In this document: piece after piece, positions 7,966-17,115 of the stretch
Layout of the letters: the number at the start of each line of letters is the position of its first letter
Position numbering within the stretch: position 1 is the first letter of the stretch
Origin: Planctomycetota bacterium
Lineage (GTDB): Bacteria; Planctomycetota; Planctomycetia; Pirellulales; Pirellulaceae
Assembly (NCBI GenBank): GCA_963204965.1
Contig: CAUJKA010000318.1
Span: forward strand, 1 to 41,301
DNA: 41,301 nt
Direction of reading: 5' to 3'
Position numbers and translations under genes: made by a program
Notes under the pieces: generated by a model
Seen by the model: the letters and a program-made list of their open reading frames with translations, nothing else
Database searches by the model: none
What the model was told of the DNA's origin: nothing

Positions 7966-9042
7966 TTACAAGACCGGCAGGCTTGGCCCCGGTGCAACCG
8001 CAGCCCGTTGATTGACTTGTCGAACCATCGCCCGAACGATCTTATCAAAAGCGGACGAGCAGATCGGGTCTTCCAGGGCATTGGCAATAAAGCCCTCGTC
8101 GGACTTCTCACGCATTTGCATGTTCAAAGGAACTTCGCCCAAGAACGGCACTTCCAGCTCTTCTGCTTTCAGTCTGGCACCACCGTGACCAAAGATATCG
8201 TATCGCTTGCCATTGTCGGGACAGATAAAGCCACTCATGTTCTCGACCATGCCCAGCAACGGAATCTTGGTCTTGCGAAACATCGAAATGGCCTTCACTG
8301 CGTCCAGTAGCGCAACTTGCTGAGGCGTACAAACAACAACCGCGCCAGCAAGCGGAATCAACTGCGATAGAGTTAACGCGATGTCGCCCGTCCCTGGCGG
8401 CATATCGATAATCAAGTAGTCCAATGGCCCCCAGTAGGTGTCGCGAAGGAATTGGGTAATGGATCCGTGAAGCATCGGCCCGCGCCAGATCACCGCTTGG
8501 TCGGGCTCAACCAAAAATCCCATCGACATGACCGGCATGCTTCCACTGTAAAGCGGCTGGATCTTGTTATTGATCACTTCTGGTCGCCCCTTCATGCCCA
8601 GCAGGTGCGGCACGCTGGGACCATAAACATCGGCATCCATCAGTCCGACTTTCGCGCCGGCTTTGGACAAGCTGAGCGCGATCGACGTCGCAACGGTGCT
8701 CTTTCCCACACCGCCTTTGCCTGACCCGACAGCGATGACGCTTTTGACTTGCAGTCCGATCTGGCCGATGGCAACGGGCGGTCGTTCGTGCTCGGATATC
8801 TTCACCGCGACGCTCGCCGCCGCTGGAAAGCGAACTCTCAGACGCTCGGCAGCGGAATCAGCGAACTCGTCGCGGATCGGAAAGCTGTGCGTGCAGAGCT
8901 TGATTTCGCAATCGATTTTGTCACCGCTTACGTTGATAGCGCCGACTTGGTCAGTCTTGCCGAGTGTTCGGCCGGTTTCGGGATCCTTCAGCTCCGATAG
9001 CACTTGGCGAACGGCTTCGGGAGTAATCGCAGTATTTGTCAT
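7966..9042 (-). CDS. mrp: Mrp/ApbC-family P-loop ATPase (iron-sulfur carrier)
   Basis: A 358-residue cytoplasmic protein with the standard two-domain layout. An N-terminal MIP18/DUF59 domain (about 5-85, starting AVRQVLSELKDPETG) is followed by a ParA/MinD-type ATPase with deviant Walker A GKGGVGKS at 108-115, DADVYGPSVPHLLG at 136-149 and Walker B region IIDMPPGTGD at 211-220. Relatives bind and hand over Fe-S clusters as homodimers using a CxxC near the C-terminus. Here the equivalent segment reads GFICPDNGKRYDIFG, so Cys274 is present but the second Cys is Asn277. Cluster binding may therefore use other ligands or be lost, as in some Mrp homologues. It follows the hemDE gene on the same strand after 115 bp. 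Start ATG 9040-9042; about the expected length. Confidence 0.92.
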   Translation of the reverse strand: MTNTAITPEAVRQVLSELKDPETGRTLGKTDQVGAINVSGDKIDCEIKLCTHSFPIRDEFADSAAERLRVRFPAAASVAVKISEHERPPVAIGQIGLQVKSVIAVGSGKGGVGKSTVATSIALSLSKAGAKVGLMDADVYGPSVPHLLGMKGRPEVINNKIQPLYSGSMPVMSMGFLVEPDQAVIWRGPMLHGSITQFLRDTYWGPLDYLIIDMPPGTGDIALTLSQLIPLAGAVVVCTPQQVALLDAVKAISMFRKTKIPLLGMVENMSGFICPDNGKRYDIFGHGGARLKAEELEVPFLGEVPLNMQMREKSDEGFIANALEDPICSSAFDKIVRAMVRQVNQRAAVAPGPSLPVL

Positions 9043-9157
9043 GATGCTTATAGCGTAAAGTATGAGTTTTTATGTCGTAATGTCGTTGTGGTCTATTCTT
9101 GTTGCATGCCAAGGCTCGGCAAGACGTGATCTCGCCGGCCTCGAGAGCGATTCCCAA

Positions 9158-11086
9158 TCACCTTTGGCTCAGTTCATGCACCAAGTCCACCAAGGCGATA
9201 GCTTGATTGACGTCGGTTTGAGGCAAAATACCATGGCCCAGATTGAAGATATGTCCCGCACGTCCACCAGCGCGGCGAAGCACATCGCTGATCATCTCTT
9301 TCATGACACCAGGTTCGGCCATCAAGCCAATCGGATCCATATTGCCCTGGACCGCTCGATCATGGCCAACAATGTTCCATGCGTCGTCTAAGGGAATTCG
9401 CCAGTCGATGCCGACGACGGTGCGATGATCTCCTCGCAACATGGGCAGCAAAGCTGGGTTGCCCGTCGCAAAATTGATTACGGGTACATCGGGGACGATC
9501 GAGTCGATAATCTGCTTGACGTAGGGGTAAACAAAGCGTTCGTAGTCTTGGACCGACAAGCAGCCTGCCCACGAGTCGAACAACTGAACACACTGTGCCC
9601 CATAGGCGATCTGCGAATTCAAATATCGGCTCACACTTCGTGCTACCTTGGTCATCAGCTCGTGCCAAGCGCTCGAGTCGCTGTACATAAGCTTCTTAGT
9701 GTGAAGGTAATTGCGACTGCCGCCGCCTTCGATCATGTAGCTCACCAACGTAAAGGGCGAGCCAGCAAAGCCAATCACAGGGATGTGCGGCGCCATAGCT
9801 TGACGCGTGTACTCAACCGTCTTCATGACAAAGTCCAGCGACTCCATCGACTCCAGTTCAGTCACGCGATCGACATCGCGAGCTTCGCGAAGTGGATTGT
9901 GAATCACTGGACCGTCACCCTGAGCGAACTCAAGTTGCATTCCCATCGGCTCGATGATGGGCAACAGATCGGAAAAGATAATGGCCGCATCGACGTTCAG
10001 CTTGTTGACCGCGGTGACCATCACTTCGGCGCACAGTTCAGGATTTTTGCACAGCTCAAGAAAGGTCATCTTCTCGCGAACTGCGCGATATTCGGCCATG
10101 TAGCGACCTGCTTGTCGCATTAGCCAAACCGGCGTGACACTTGAGGCTTCGCGACGACATGCGCGCATGAATGGACCGTCGTACCAAGCCGCTTGCGGAT
10201 TGTTCGGAGGATGGCCAGTTCGTTCGATGACTTGCGCTCGTGCGATGCGACCGGCAAGGAGATGATGGGCTCGCGCGGCACTTTCAGCTACCAAATGTCC
10301 CATCTTCGGATGCGATGGTTCCAAATCGACGGGCAAGTCGACATGATTGAGCATTTCGGATGTGGTTGGACCAATCGACGCCACAATCATTTTTCGAAGC
10401 GCGATTCGCAGCTGGTCCTCCAAGCCCATCTCAGCCGCTTGGCGAAGCATGTTCACCACTTGATGAGCACTGGTAAACATGAGAATGTCGCGCTGGCCAG
10501 CTACCATCGCGCGGATATTCTCTTCCAACGGTCCGATGTCTTCCGGCAACTCCCATCGGTAGACTCGCAGCGGAATCACTTCGGCGCCGCGAGCCTCTAA
10601 GCCTGCAAGCAAGCTGCTGTTGGTGATTCCGTACTCTTGCACACCAACTTTTTGGTTGACGACTTGTACGTTGTCATCGATAGTCTTCAGCAGTTCACGC
10701 CAAGTATTCGGTTCAGGAACAGTGATGGTAGGTTTGAGTCCAACGGCGCGCATCGCAACCGCTGGCTTCGGGCCTCGCACTACCGTGGTGATGTCGCTGA
10801 GGGCGTCGAGCAATCGCTGTTTATCGATCGATTTCTCAATCGCAGAAAGAAAGTGACCAAAGCCAACACCGGTTAAAAAGATGACGATGTTGATTTCGCC
10901 AGTCAGAATACGATAAGCGAAATTAATGGCTTCGCGATTCTCTTCTAGCGGAATCTCGCGCATGCTGGGACTGACAAACGGCCGACCGCCAAAACTGGCA
11001 ATCATCCGATGCATTTCGTCTTTGCGGCGGCTCTCCAACGAGGCAACGGCCAAACCAGAAAAATTGCGGACTTCTTTGCTACTCAA
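9158..11086 (-). CDS. hemE: Fused uroporphyrinogen-III synthase (HemD) and uroporphyrinogen decarboxylase (HemE)
   Basis: A 642-residue bifunctional haem-synthesis enzyme. Residues ~10-285 have the weakly conserved HemD fold (GLAVASLESRR start, IFLTGVGFGHF, VGVQEYGITN, ILMFTSAHQV, VASIGPTTSE), which closes hydroxymethylbilane to uroporphyrinogen III. Residues ~300-642 are HemE, which removes four acetate carboxyls to give coproporphyrinogen III. Its active-site signatures are all present: RQAGRYM at 324-330, Asp373 in FSDLL, Tyr450 in the GFAGSPFTLVSY block, and His618 in NLGHGI. The start is a TTG at 11084-11086; no ATG or GTG occurs upstream in frame and later Met codons would cut the HemD fold. 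The fusion places two consecutive pathway enzymes in one chain. It sits downstream of a secreted HEAT-like gene (90-bp gap) and upstream of mrp. Confidence 0.92.
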   Translation of the reverse strand: MSSKEVRNFSGLAVASLESRRKDEMHRMIASFGGRPFVSPSMREIPLEENREAINFAYRILTGEINIVIFLTGVGFGHFLSAIEKSIDKQRLLDALSDITTVVRGPKPAVAMRAVGLKPTITVPEPNTWRELLKTIDDNVQVVNQKVGVQEYGITNSSLLAGLEARGAEVIPLRVYRWELPEDIGPLEENIRAMVAGQRDILMFTSAHQVVNMLRQAAEMGLEDQLRIALRKMIVASIGPTTSEMLNHVDLPVDLEPSHPKMGHLVAESAARAHHLLAGRIARAQVIERTGHPPNNPQAAWYDGPFMRACRREASSVTPVWLMRQAGRYMAEYRAVREKMTFLELCKNPELCAEVMVTAVNKLNVDAAIIFSDLLPIIEPMGMQLEFAQGDGPVIHNPLREARDVDRVTELESMESLDFVMKTVEYTRQAMAPHIPVIGFAGSPFTLVSYMIEGGGSRNYLHTKKLMYSDSSAWHELMTKVARSVSRYLNSQIAYGAQCVQLFDSWAGCLSVQDYERFVYPYVKQIIDSIVPDVPVINFATGNPALLPMLRGDHRTVVGIDWRIPLDDAWNIVGHDRAVQGNMDPIGLMAEPGVMKEMISDVLRRAGGRAGHIFNLGHGILPQTDVNQAIALVDLVHELSQR

Positions 11087-11176
11087 TGGCGGACTTTCTA
11101 AACCTGAATCGCCGATCGAGCCAACAAAAAATGGAGAAACGAACGTTGGTAGTATGTCGTTAGTAAAGCCTGGCGA

Positions 11177-12493
11177 TTATGGATTCGGGTCTGGCACGGG
11201 GGTCAGACTTGGCTCGGGCTTTGATTCTACGTTGGAATGCCGAGCGGTCCAGGCACGAATCGACTGATCGCGAGACTCCTGGTCGGATTCTGGTACGGCA
11301 ACGGCCGATCGCCAGCCCGACTGAAACCTCTCAGCCACATAGTTGGGGAAAATATCCTTGGGATTCTCTTTCGCAAGGACCATCGAGACAGCCACGGCAA
11401 GATCATTGACGCGGACCAGTTTTTGGACCTGGGAAGGTTCGGTGGCACCCGTCGGTCGCAGCCCCGGAGGCAACGCGAGCGATTCCGTGATTGAGCCGTC
11501 GTCGCCAGCAAGATCCAAGTACTTGTGAATTACGGTAGCGTCATCAGCCAGTCTGGTCAGAATGGCTACGTCCTCTGGCTTTCCGAACTTGCTCAAACAA
11601 ATGATCGCTTGCTCTCGCGTGAACGGATCAAAGCTTTTCGAGATATGCCGCCGTGCGATGGGGAGCACCGTCGAAATGTTCATGAAATAGGACAGTCCCA
11701 TGACTTCCATAGCCATCGAATCGGGTGACTTAGGAACCCATTGGGACATCAACTGCAGCAAGCATGGCTTGAATCCGGGGCGATTGAGATAGCCCGAAAA
11801 GCCAAGTTGAGAACTCGACCGAATCAGCTCGCTAACTTCCATGGAAGCTTTGTCGTCGATGAACGCAACGGACAGCATCAACCCGACGCTATCGCCAACT
11901 CCCGAGTCCGTCATGCGCTGAAAGTCATCGAGCAGGCGATTGGCTTGCACAGAAGCGTGAAGCGAAAGCTCCGATTCCAATAGCACGGAGCTTTTGCCCG
12001 ACTGCCGCACTTGATAGATCGCTTCAACTTGATTGGCGATCGTCGGCTGACTGCGCACAAACTCGAGAAATAGAATCTTCGCGAACCGCGTTCCACCTAC
12101 GATCTCGCGATAGGCGTTCCACGCTGGAAGCCCATACGATTTCGTTGCGTCCGAATCTGCTAAAAAAAGCTTCGATGTTCGAATCAGACTTCGCTCTTCA
12201 AGCACCTTGATAATCGAAGTCACGCGTCCACTGGCTTCAATCGAAAGATCGATGGGAGGTTGCTTGAGCGACTGGATCGCGGCAGGTCCCATCTGAACAA
12301 TCTTAGCACTGGCTCGCTCGCGAACTTCGAATTCGTTGCTGCTCAATTGAGTCAACAACTGCTCGATACCTTCGTTCCCCTGAGCAGGAGCGTTATCCTG
12401 CGTTCTGGCGTTTTCTTGCGCTCCGACGGAGATCGGAAAGCAACAGAACAACAATGCAAGAACAGCGATCTTAGTTGTGAATTGATTGAGCAT
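11177..12493 (-). CDS. Secreted HEAT-repeat-like protein of unknown function
   Basis: A 438-residue exported protein. Start chosen at the ATG at 12491-12493, which begins a signal peptide (MLNQFTTKIAVLALLFCCFP, cleavage near VGAQ); the frame reaches 12631 but would add a 46-residue leader of no clear use. After a Gln/Asn/Ala-rich linker, residues from ~40 show a HEAT-like helical pair: IEQLLTQLSSNEFEVRERAS followed by AKIVQMGPAAIQSLKQ, a pattern common in planctomycete secreted proteins. A second HEAT-like unit is ARRHISKSFDPFTREQAIIC with LSKFGKPEDVAILTRLADD. The middle is alpha-helical without a recognised family, and the C-terminus is Pro/Ser-rich. No catalytic residues were identified; a scaffolding or binding role is possible. 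The 284-bp gap upstream shows nothing I could name. Confidence 0.7.
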   Translation of the reverse strand: MLNQFTTKIAVLALLFCCFPISVGAQENARTQDNAPAQGNEGIEQLLTQLSSNEFEVRERASAKIVQMGPAAIQSLKQPPIDLSIEASGRVTSIIKVLEERSLIRTSKLFLADSDATKSYGLPAWNAYREIVGGTRFAKILFLEFVRSQPTIANQVEAIYQVRQSGKSSVLLESELSLHASVQANRLLDDFQRMTDSGVGDSVGLMLSVAFIDDKASMEVSELIRSSSQLGFSGYLNRPGFKPCLLQLMSQWVPKSPDSMAMEVMGLSYFMNISTVLPIARRHISKSFDPFTREQAIICLSKFGKPEDVAILTRLADDATVIHKYLDLAGDDGSITESLALPPGLRPTGATEPSQVQKLVRVNDLAVAVSMVLAKENPKDIFPNYVAERFQSGWRSAVAVPESDQESRDQSIRAWTARHSNVESKPEPSLTPVPDPNP

Positions 12494-12777
12494 ATGGCGG
12501 GCAGGCGAGGGCTCAGGAGGGTTGATTGGACAGCCAACTAGGCAACATTCTATTGTAATGAAACGCTTCCACAGGTCGCCTCCAACTTGACTAACATTTT
12601 GGGGAATTCGCCAATGAAGTGTCTTGAGCAACCGGTACGATCGATACCGGGCCCAACCTCCAATCCAATTGCTAGCTTTTCAGAGCAGCCCAACCGTGGT
12701 GGAGCTCCATCGCCACTGCGGGCCAGAATCATGACTGCGGCTATCGCCTGCGGTTCAAAAAGTGTTGGCCTAAAGCC

Positions 12778-14148
12778 CTACGAATGCAGGTAGAATCGAG
12801 AAAAGGTGGTGCGAAAAGTACTACCGATGCCCAGCTTGCTGATCAGCTCAATTTGACCGTCGAACGAAAGCACTAAGTGCTTGACGATTGCCAGTCCTAA
12901 CCCCGTTCCTCCTTGCTCACGCGAACGAGCCGTGTCGACTCGGAAGAATCGCTCGAAAATCCGCGACTGGTGTTCGGGAGCGATGCCGATGCCGTTATCG
13001 ATTACCTCAACAACGCACTGGCTATTGCTGGCCTTGATTTGCACCTTCACTTGGGCTTTACGCCGACCGGTTCCATGATGGTGGCTGTATCGCAGCGCGT
13101 TACTGACCAGATTGTCAAAAATCGTTCGAAGGGCATCATGATCTGCCCAAACAAAACAGCCGGACTCATCGCCTCCAATAACCGGCAGTAGAAGTAGCTC
13201 GACGCCCTTTTGCTCTGCTTCCAACTGGTACTGAGTAATCGACTCGCTGCAAACGTCAAAGAGATCGACAGGCTCAGACTCCAAATTCTCTAAGCCCGAT
13301 TCGATTCTTGCAAGCTGTAGCAGATCATGAACCTGTCTGCTGAGTATGTCGGCTTGCTGGTCGATCTGTTGAACGAATCGCATGTTGTCAGGCGACTTGT
13401 TGATCGCTCCCATCAGAAGTGTTTCAGCGATCGCCTTGATAGCCGAGAGTGGCGTCTTGAGTTCATGCGAAGCTCCAGCCACAAAGTCGCGACGAATCGA
13501 CTCCAACCGTACCAACTCGGTGACATCTTGAAACACAAGAGTCATGCCAGCGACCGGTTCGCCAGCCATGGGAGCAACTCGCAATCGCACTTCACGCGGA
13601 TTGTGCGAGTAAGTCTGAAAGGTCGTATCGACAATCTTATGCGTCTCAAGCGCTTCTCGCGTGGCAAGTTGAACTGCCTCGTAACGAACCAAGCCGATCA
13701 GCGGCTTGCCGGTCACTTGAGCCAAGTCGATCGAGAGAATACTTCGTGCGGCTCGATTCACAAATAAGATGCTACCCATCGCGTCAATAGCGATGACGCC
13801 TTCATCCATACCGCTAAGCACCGATTCGAATCGCTCCTGATACTCAGCGTACCTCATGTGCTGACGATCCAACTGTTCTTCACGCATTTGAATTGCGTCG
13901 CGGATCCGATCGAACGGGTCTTCGGGCAAACTATTGGGATCTTCTGCAGGATCAACCTGAGGCGCTAATTCTTCCAGAGCTTCTAGCGGCTTGAGTAGCT
14001 TATAGCAGAACAGTACGACCGCAGCTCCGCCCAAGACAGCAACCACCGGCAATGCGTGCGAGTACCCAACCGTTGCACTAGCAGCAAGGGTCATCAGCAG
14101 CAGTAGCAACCCGATTGCAGTTCCAATTTTGACCAACAACGACTTCAT
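12778..14148 (-). CDS. PhoR-like membrane sensor histidine kinase
   Basis: A 456-residue kinase of the PhoR/PhoP-partner type. Two membrane helices occupy about 5-25 and 32-50 with almost no periplasmic loop. A helical segment and a PAS domain follow (about 103-215, with ERFESVLSGMDEGVIAID and LVFQDVTELVRLE). HisKA has phospho-acceptor His228 in ASHELKTPLSAIKAIAETLL. HATPase_c has N-box DNLVSNALRYS, G1 DNGIGI, F-box FERFFRVD and G2 GGTGLGLAIVKHL. In PhoR-type systems such kinases control phosphate or envelope stress responses through a neighbouring PhoB-type regulator. None is adjacent here, so this is an orphan kinase in this window. The stop of the PQQ-propeller gene is 32 bp upstream on the same strand, suggesting co-transcription. 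Confidence 0.9.
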   Translation of the reverse strand: MKSLLVKIGTAIGLLLLLMTLAASATVGYSHALPVVAVLGGAAVVLFCYKLLKPLEALEELAPQVDPAEDPNSLPEDPFDRIRDAIQMREEQLDRQHMRYAEYQERFESVLSGMDEGVIAIDAMGSILFVNRAARSILSIDLAQVTGKPLIGLVRYEAVQLATREALETHKIVDTTFQTYSHNPREVRLRVAPMAGEPVAGMTLVFQDVTELVRLESIRRDFVAGASHELKTPLSAIKAIAETLLMGAINKSPDNMRFVQQIDQQADILSRQVHDLLQLARIESGLENLESEPVDLFDVCSESITQYQLEAEQKGVELLLLPVIGGDESGCFVWADHDALRTIFDNLVSNALRYSHHHGTGRRKAQVKVQIKASNSQCVVEVIDNGIGIAPEHQSRIFERFFRVDTARSREQGGTGLGLAIVKHLVLSFDGQIELISKLGIGSTFRTTFSRFYLHS

Positions 14149-14180
14149 GACTTCAAATCAGTTCTTGCAGAAACTCTGCT

Positions 14181-15704
14181 TTAGGCTTTGGAAAAACAGT
14201 ACAAGGACGATTCAGTGCGAATATAAATCCGACCGTCCTTAATCACAGGAGTCGCCATGACACGCTCGCCAAACTCGTGCGACGAAAGCACTTTACAGTC
14301 TTTGCCGGACTGCAAGACCGTCATCACGCCTTGCTCGCTAATCATGTACACCTTTCCGTCACCGGCGACCAAAGAAGCGTAGTAATTTCCTTGCCCTGCA
14401 GCCCGCATTTGGTGTAGTTGCTTTCCGGACTGAGCGTCAAGTACCGTGACAATTCCCGAGTCTTTGACCATCGTCAGCACTCCATCGTAGACGACTGAGC
14501 TTGGAACGGTTGGTAGTCCGCGTTGATGAGTCCATCTAACGTAGCGAGGATCAAGACTGCCTTTGGTTCCTGGCTCAAGAGCCACTGCCACATTCTGAGC
14601 TCGTTCAAAAACGCCCGCGTGCCTAGCCCACTCCTGCGAGTCCAAGCCACCATCTTGATCTAGATCGATGCGAAAGAATCGCTCAAGTACCGCACTGCCT
14701 TCTGGCAATTCGTCTTTGATAATCTTGCTATCCGAGTTCTTATCGAAAGCCTTAAGCGCCTCGTCAAACGGCTCCATCTTGATTCGCGAATCCGAGTCGC
14801 CGCCGGGAGTCCAGGTCGCGACATAGACAATGCCGTTTTCGATGACGGGAGTGTTGTCCACGATCCGCGAGATGCCGTTGTACCACCACAGCTTCTCACC
14901 TGTAGCAGGATCGTAAGAAGCCAATTGAAGCGACCCGGCAATCAAGATCTCCTTCTTCCCGTTGCGATCCAGAATTAGCGGCGATGAGTAACTGCGAGTC
15001 GCCTCGTCGCGCGGAGTTCGCCAAGCGATAGCGCCAGTGGCTTGATCAATAGCCATGATAAAGCTGTTGATGTCATGGTCTTCGTTGAGAATGACTTTGT
15101 CGTCGACAAGAATGGGCGAACTGGCTGCGCCAAATTCATCTTGGAACTTACCCAACGGAGCGTCCCAGAGTTGCGTTCCATTCCAATCGTAACAGAGCAT
15201 GCCGTAACTTCCGAAGAAGGCAAACACCTGCTTGCCGTTGCTGGCAGGAGACGATGAAGCTGGACTACCGGTGGCATGTACCGCTTCGATGCTTTCGGTT
15301 GGAGCGACTTTCTCCCAACGCACTTTGCCCGAAGTCTGTTCTAAGGCAACGGTGGCTAACTGCTTTTTGTCAGCTTGGTATGTCGTGACGAAGATCGAAT
15401 CTCCAACGACGCAGGGAGTTGAGTGCCCCGAGGCCAGCGGCACTTTCCAAACCAGCTTGGCATCCTTTTCGAAGTCTGCAGGAAGCGGATGTGTGCCGCC
15501 AGCAATACCGAAGTCTTGACGAAAGTAGCTGACAGCACGGGCCTGAGATGCCTGAGCAACAGCGTCCTGTGCGTTGCAATTGCCACAAGTGGTCAACAAG
15601 CAGCCCAGGGCGGCATAGAAACACGTTGACAACCAGGCCGATAACCAGGTCGATCGATGTCGAAGTCGATCGTTCAGCCAGCGAAAATAGACTTTGGTTT
15701 GCAT
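14181..15704 (-). CDS. Secreted PQQ-type beta-propeller protein with two embedded EF-hands
   Basis: A 507-residue exported protein. I place the start at the ATG at 15702-15704, preceded by AGGGAG, the best Shine-Dalgarno nearby; the frame extends to 15761. A long basic N-region and hydrophobic core (about 22-39) act as signal or anchor. The body has PQQ-like blade motifs: KLVWKVPLASGHSTPCV, TSGKVRWEKV, QATGAIAWRTP, PATGEKLWW and AQSGKQLHQM. Inserted between blades are two calcium-binding EF-hand loops: DKNSDSKIIKDE at 321-332 and DLDQDGGLDSQE at 347-358. Quinoprotein dehydrogenase catalytic residues are not evident, so it is more likely a BamB-like or PQQ-like structural or sensor protein than an enzyme. 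It precedes the PhoR-like kinase by 32 bp and might influence its signalling; that link is inference only. Confidence 0.85.
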   Translation of the reverse strand: MQTKVYFRWLNDRLRHRSTWLSAWLSTCFYAALGCLLTTCGNCNAQDAVAQASQARAVSYFRQDFGIAGGTHPLPADFEKDAKLVWKVPLASGHSTPCVVGDSIFVTTYQADKKQLATVALEQTSGKVRWEKVAPTESIEAVHATGSPASSSPASNGKQVFAFFGSYGMLCYDWNGTQLWDAPLGKFQDEFGAASSPILVDDKVILNEDHDINSFIMAIDQATGAIAWRTPRDEATRSYSSPLILDRNGKKEILIAGSLQLASYDPATGEKLWWYNGISRIVDNTPVIENGIVYVATWTPGGDSDSRIKMEPFDEALKAFDKNSDSKIIKDELPEGSAVLERFFRIDLDQDGGLDSQEWARHAGVFERAQNVAVALEPGTKGSLDPRYVRWTHQRGLPTVPSSVVYDGVLTMVKDSGIVTVLDAQSGKQLHQMRAAGQGNYYASLVAGDGKVYMISEQGVMTVLQSGKDCKVLSSHEFGERVMATPVIKDGRIYIRTESSLYCFSKA

Positions 15705-15830
15705 GATGTGCTCCCTAGCTCGGCAAGGCTGACAGAATCGACCGGGACTCGACAGGTTCACTATTGTGTCGATAATTGACCAGCCGTTAAGCAGACTTCA
15801 AAGATTTAGAACTTATTACCGAGTTAGATT

Positions 15831-17015
15831 ATGGCCAAGAAGACGATCGCCGATGTGGATCCTCGCGGAAAAGTAGTGTTAATGCGAGTCGATTTTAATG
15901 TTCCTCAGGACGATTCCGGGGCCATTACCGACGATCGACGCATTCGTATGGCACTTCCTTCGATTCAATCGGTGATCGAACGCGGCGGACGTTTGGTGCT
16001 GATGAGCCACCTGGGGCGACCCAAGGGCGGCCCTGACCCGAAGTTCTCGCTCGCCCCAACGGCCAAGCGTCTGGGCGAATTGCTGGGCAAATCCGTAGCT
16101 TTCGCTAGCGACACCGTAGGTTCGGATGCTGAAAGCAAAGTCAAAGCACTTAAAGATGGCGAAGTCGTTGTCCTGGAAAACGTCCGTTTCAATCCAGGCG
16201 AAGAAAAGGGATGCACTGAGTACGCCGGTAAGATCGCAGCTTGGGGCGATATCTACTGCAACGACGCCTTCGGAACTTGTCATCGCAAAGACGGCTCGAT
16301 GGTCGCCGTTCCTCAAGCCATGCAAGGAAAGCCTCGCGTCGTTGGCTTCTTGGTCGCTAAAGTGATTCAATACCTCAGCGACACAATCGCCAAGCCAGCT
16401 CGTCCTTTCGTGGCCATCCTTGGCGGAGCTAAGGTCAGCGACAAGATCAACGTGATCGACAACCTTCTAGGCGTTTGCGACTACGTTCTCATCGGCGGCG
16501 CCATGGCTTACACCTTCTCTTTGGCGCAAGGCGGCAAGGTCGGCAAGAGCTTAGTAGAAAAAGACAAAGTTGAACTGGCCAAAGAGTTGATCGCTAAAGG
16601 TGGCAACAAGCTTGTTCTGCCGGTCGACACACATTGCGGTGACGCGTTCTCTGCCGATTGCAACAAGTTGGTCGTTAAGGCTGGCGAAATTCCCGACGGC
16701 TGGGAAGGCCTGGATATCGGCCCACAAACCTCGGCGCAGTACGGCAAACTATTGAAAGACGCCAAGACCGTAGTTTGGAATGGACCAATGGGTGTCTTCG
16801 AGATGCCTCCCTTTGATGAAGGCACCAAGACCGTGGCTCAAGCCATCGCTCAAAGCGACGCGATCAGCATCATCGGCGGCGGCGATTCGGCGGCCGCTAT
16901 TGAGCAGCTCGGTTTCGCAGATCAAGTAACTCACGTTAGCACCGGTGGTGGAGCCAGCCTATCGATGTTGGAAGGTGAAAAGTTCGCGGCTGTTGAATTG
17001 CTCGACGAAGCCTAA
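15831..17015 (+). CDS. pgk: Phosphoglycerate kinase
   Basis: The glycolytic/gluconeogenic enzyme that exchanges phosphate between 1,3-bisphosphoglycerate and ADP. The 394-residue length is exactly typical. Diagnostic blocks are all present: RVDFNVP at 19-25 and the SHLGRPKGG loop (substrate binding), [22 protein letters not shown] (hinge/nucleotide domain), [22 protein letters not shown] (nucleotide phosphate binding) and [13 protein letters not shown]. Codon usage is strongly C/G-ending compared with neighbours, consistent with high expression. It is divergent from the PQQ-propeller gene across 126 bp. No clear Shine-Dalgarno precedes the ATG. A terminator-like repeat begins 2 bp after the TAA. 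Confidence 0.98.
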   Translation: MAKKTIADVDPRGKVVLMRVDFNVPQDDSGAITDDRRIRMALPSIQSVIERGGRLVLMSHLGRPKGGPDPKFSLAPTAKRLGELLGKSVAFASDTVGSDAESKVKALKDGEVVVLENVRFNPGEEKGCTEYAGKIAAWGDIYCNDAFGTCHRKDGSMVAVPQAMQGKPRVVGFLVAKVIQYLSDTIAKPARPFVAILGGAKVSDKINVIDNLLGVCDYVLIGGAMAYTFSLAQGGKVGKSLVEKDKVELAKELIAKGGNKLVLPVDTHCGDAFSADCNKLVVKAGEIPDGWEGLDIGPQTSAQYGKLLKDAKTVVWNGPMGVFEMPPFDEGTKTVAQAIAQSDAISIIGGGDSAAAIEQLGFADQVTHVSTGGGASLSMLEGEKFAAVELLDEA

Positions 17016-17016
17016 T

Positions 17017-17050
17017 CCCAACCCGCTGCGTTAGCGAGGGACAGTTTTTT
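17017..17050 (+). terminator. Terminator-like intergenic repeat after pgk (intact copy)
   Basis: Just after the pgk stop lies a 25-bp repeat made of CCCAACCCGC (17017-17026), TGCGTTAG (17027-17034) and CGAGGGA (17035-17041). CCCGCT can pair with AGC and GGG across a small bulge, and the run TTTTTT follows at 17045-17050, so it could stop transcription. A second copy at 23340-23603 is interrupted by an insertion. Confidence 0.5.
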
Positions 17051-17115
17051 AACCCACCGTATGAGCTGGGGATTCTTGTCCACTCGCTCGCCACGGAAAC
17101 TCAGCGAGAAAACGC

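Noticed and set aside
9425..10123. 232-codon plus-strand frame opposite hemDE
   Set aside because: It is antisense to a gene with clear family motifs, and its translation shows no recognisable domain.
15705..15830. Possible TTGACC -35 element (15776-15781) for pgk
   Set aside because: No acceptable -10 hexamer at the right distance, so no promoter was called.
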